The notes under the pieces: generated by a model
Database searches by the model: none
What the model was told of the DNA's origin: nothing
Seen by the model: only the letters and a program-made list of their open reading frames with translations
Shown here: positions 5,915-5,952 of the stretch, piece after piece
How positions within the stretch are numbered: position 1 is the stretch's first letter
How the letters are laid out: each line of letters begins with the position of its first letter
Assembly (NCBI GenBank): GCA_020860865.1
Contig: JAJBTL010000394.1
Location: 1-5,952, forward strand
DNA: 5,952 nucleotides
Source of the DNA: Planctomycetota bacterium
GTDB lineage: Bacteria; Planctomycetota; SZUA-567
Reading direction: 5' to 3'
Translations under genes and position numbers: made by a program

Positions 5915-5952
5915 ACAATGCTCCCAGGGAAAAGCAGCGGGATCTCGAATTG

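Overview
The window is GC-rich, densely coding bacterial DNA. The organism is probably a motile diderm: it has a methyl-accepting chemotaxis protein, and a substrate-binding protein with a cleavable type I signal peptide and no lipobox, which implies a periplasm. The chemoreceptor's signalling domain reads like those of Deltaproteobacteria and some Planctomycetota/Lentisphaerota-type bacteria, but I cannot place the taxon from sequence alone.

Layout. (1) Bases 1-1652, plus strand: the 3' part of a chemoreceptor gene that begins before the window. It has a helical sensor region, one visible membrane segment, no room for a HAMP domain, a full signalling hairpin, and an Arg/Gly/Ala-rich tail ending in an acidic 'IPLGDDDF'-type terminus. 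(2) Bases 1691-1730: a strong 13-bp hairpin between two convergent genes, probably a bidirectional terminator. (3) Bases 1741-1905, minus strand: a 54-residue unrecognised protein with a GTG start, an excellent Shine-Dalgarno and a sigma-28 (FliA)-like promoter upstream. (4) Bases about 1970-2156: a non-coding gap with a T10-tailed terminator for the minus-strand operon and a second GC-rich hairpin. (5) Bases 2157-5914, minus strand: a three-gene sugar ABC importer of the ribose/galactose (CUT2) type, in transcription order ATPase - permease - periplasmic binding protein, the same order as rbsA-rbsC-rbsB.

The importer genes should work as one unit. The binding protein captures a small substrate (most likely a monosaccharide, identity unknown), the permease (presumably a dimer) forms the channel, and the double-domain ATPase powers uptake. 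Gaps of about 143 and 81 nt separate the three genes and contain or adjoin small hairpins that could adjust relative expression. No kinase, isomerase or regulator is visible to reveal the sugar; the operon promoter lies beyond base 5952. I see no mobile element, CRISPR array, tRNA or rRNA. The most interesting items are the small gene with the flagellar-type promoter and the HAMP-less receptor architecture; otherwise this is an ordinary metabolic and chemotaxis region.
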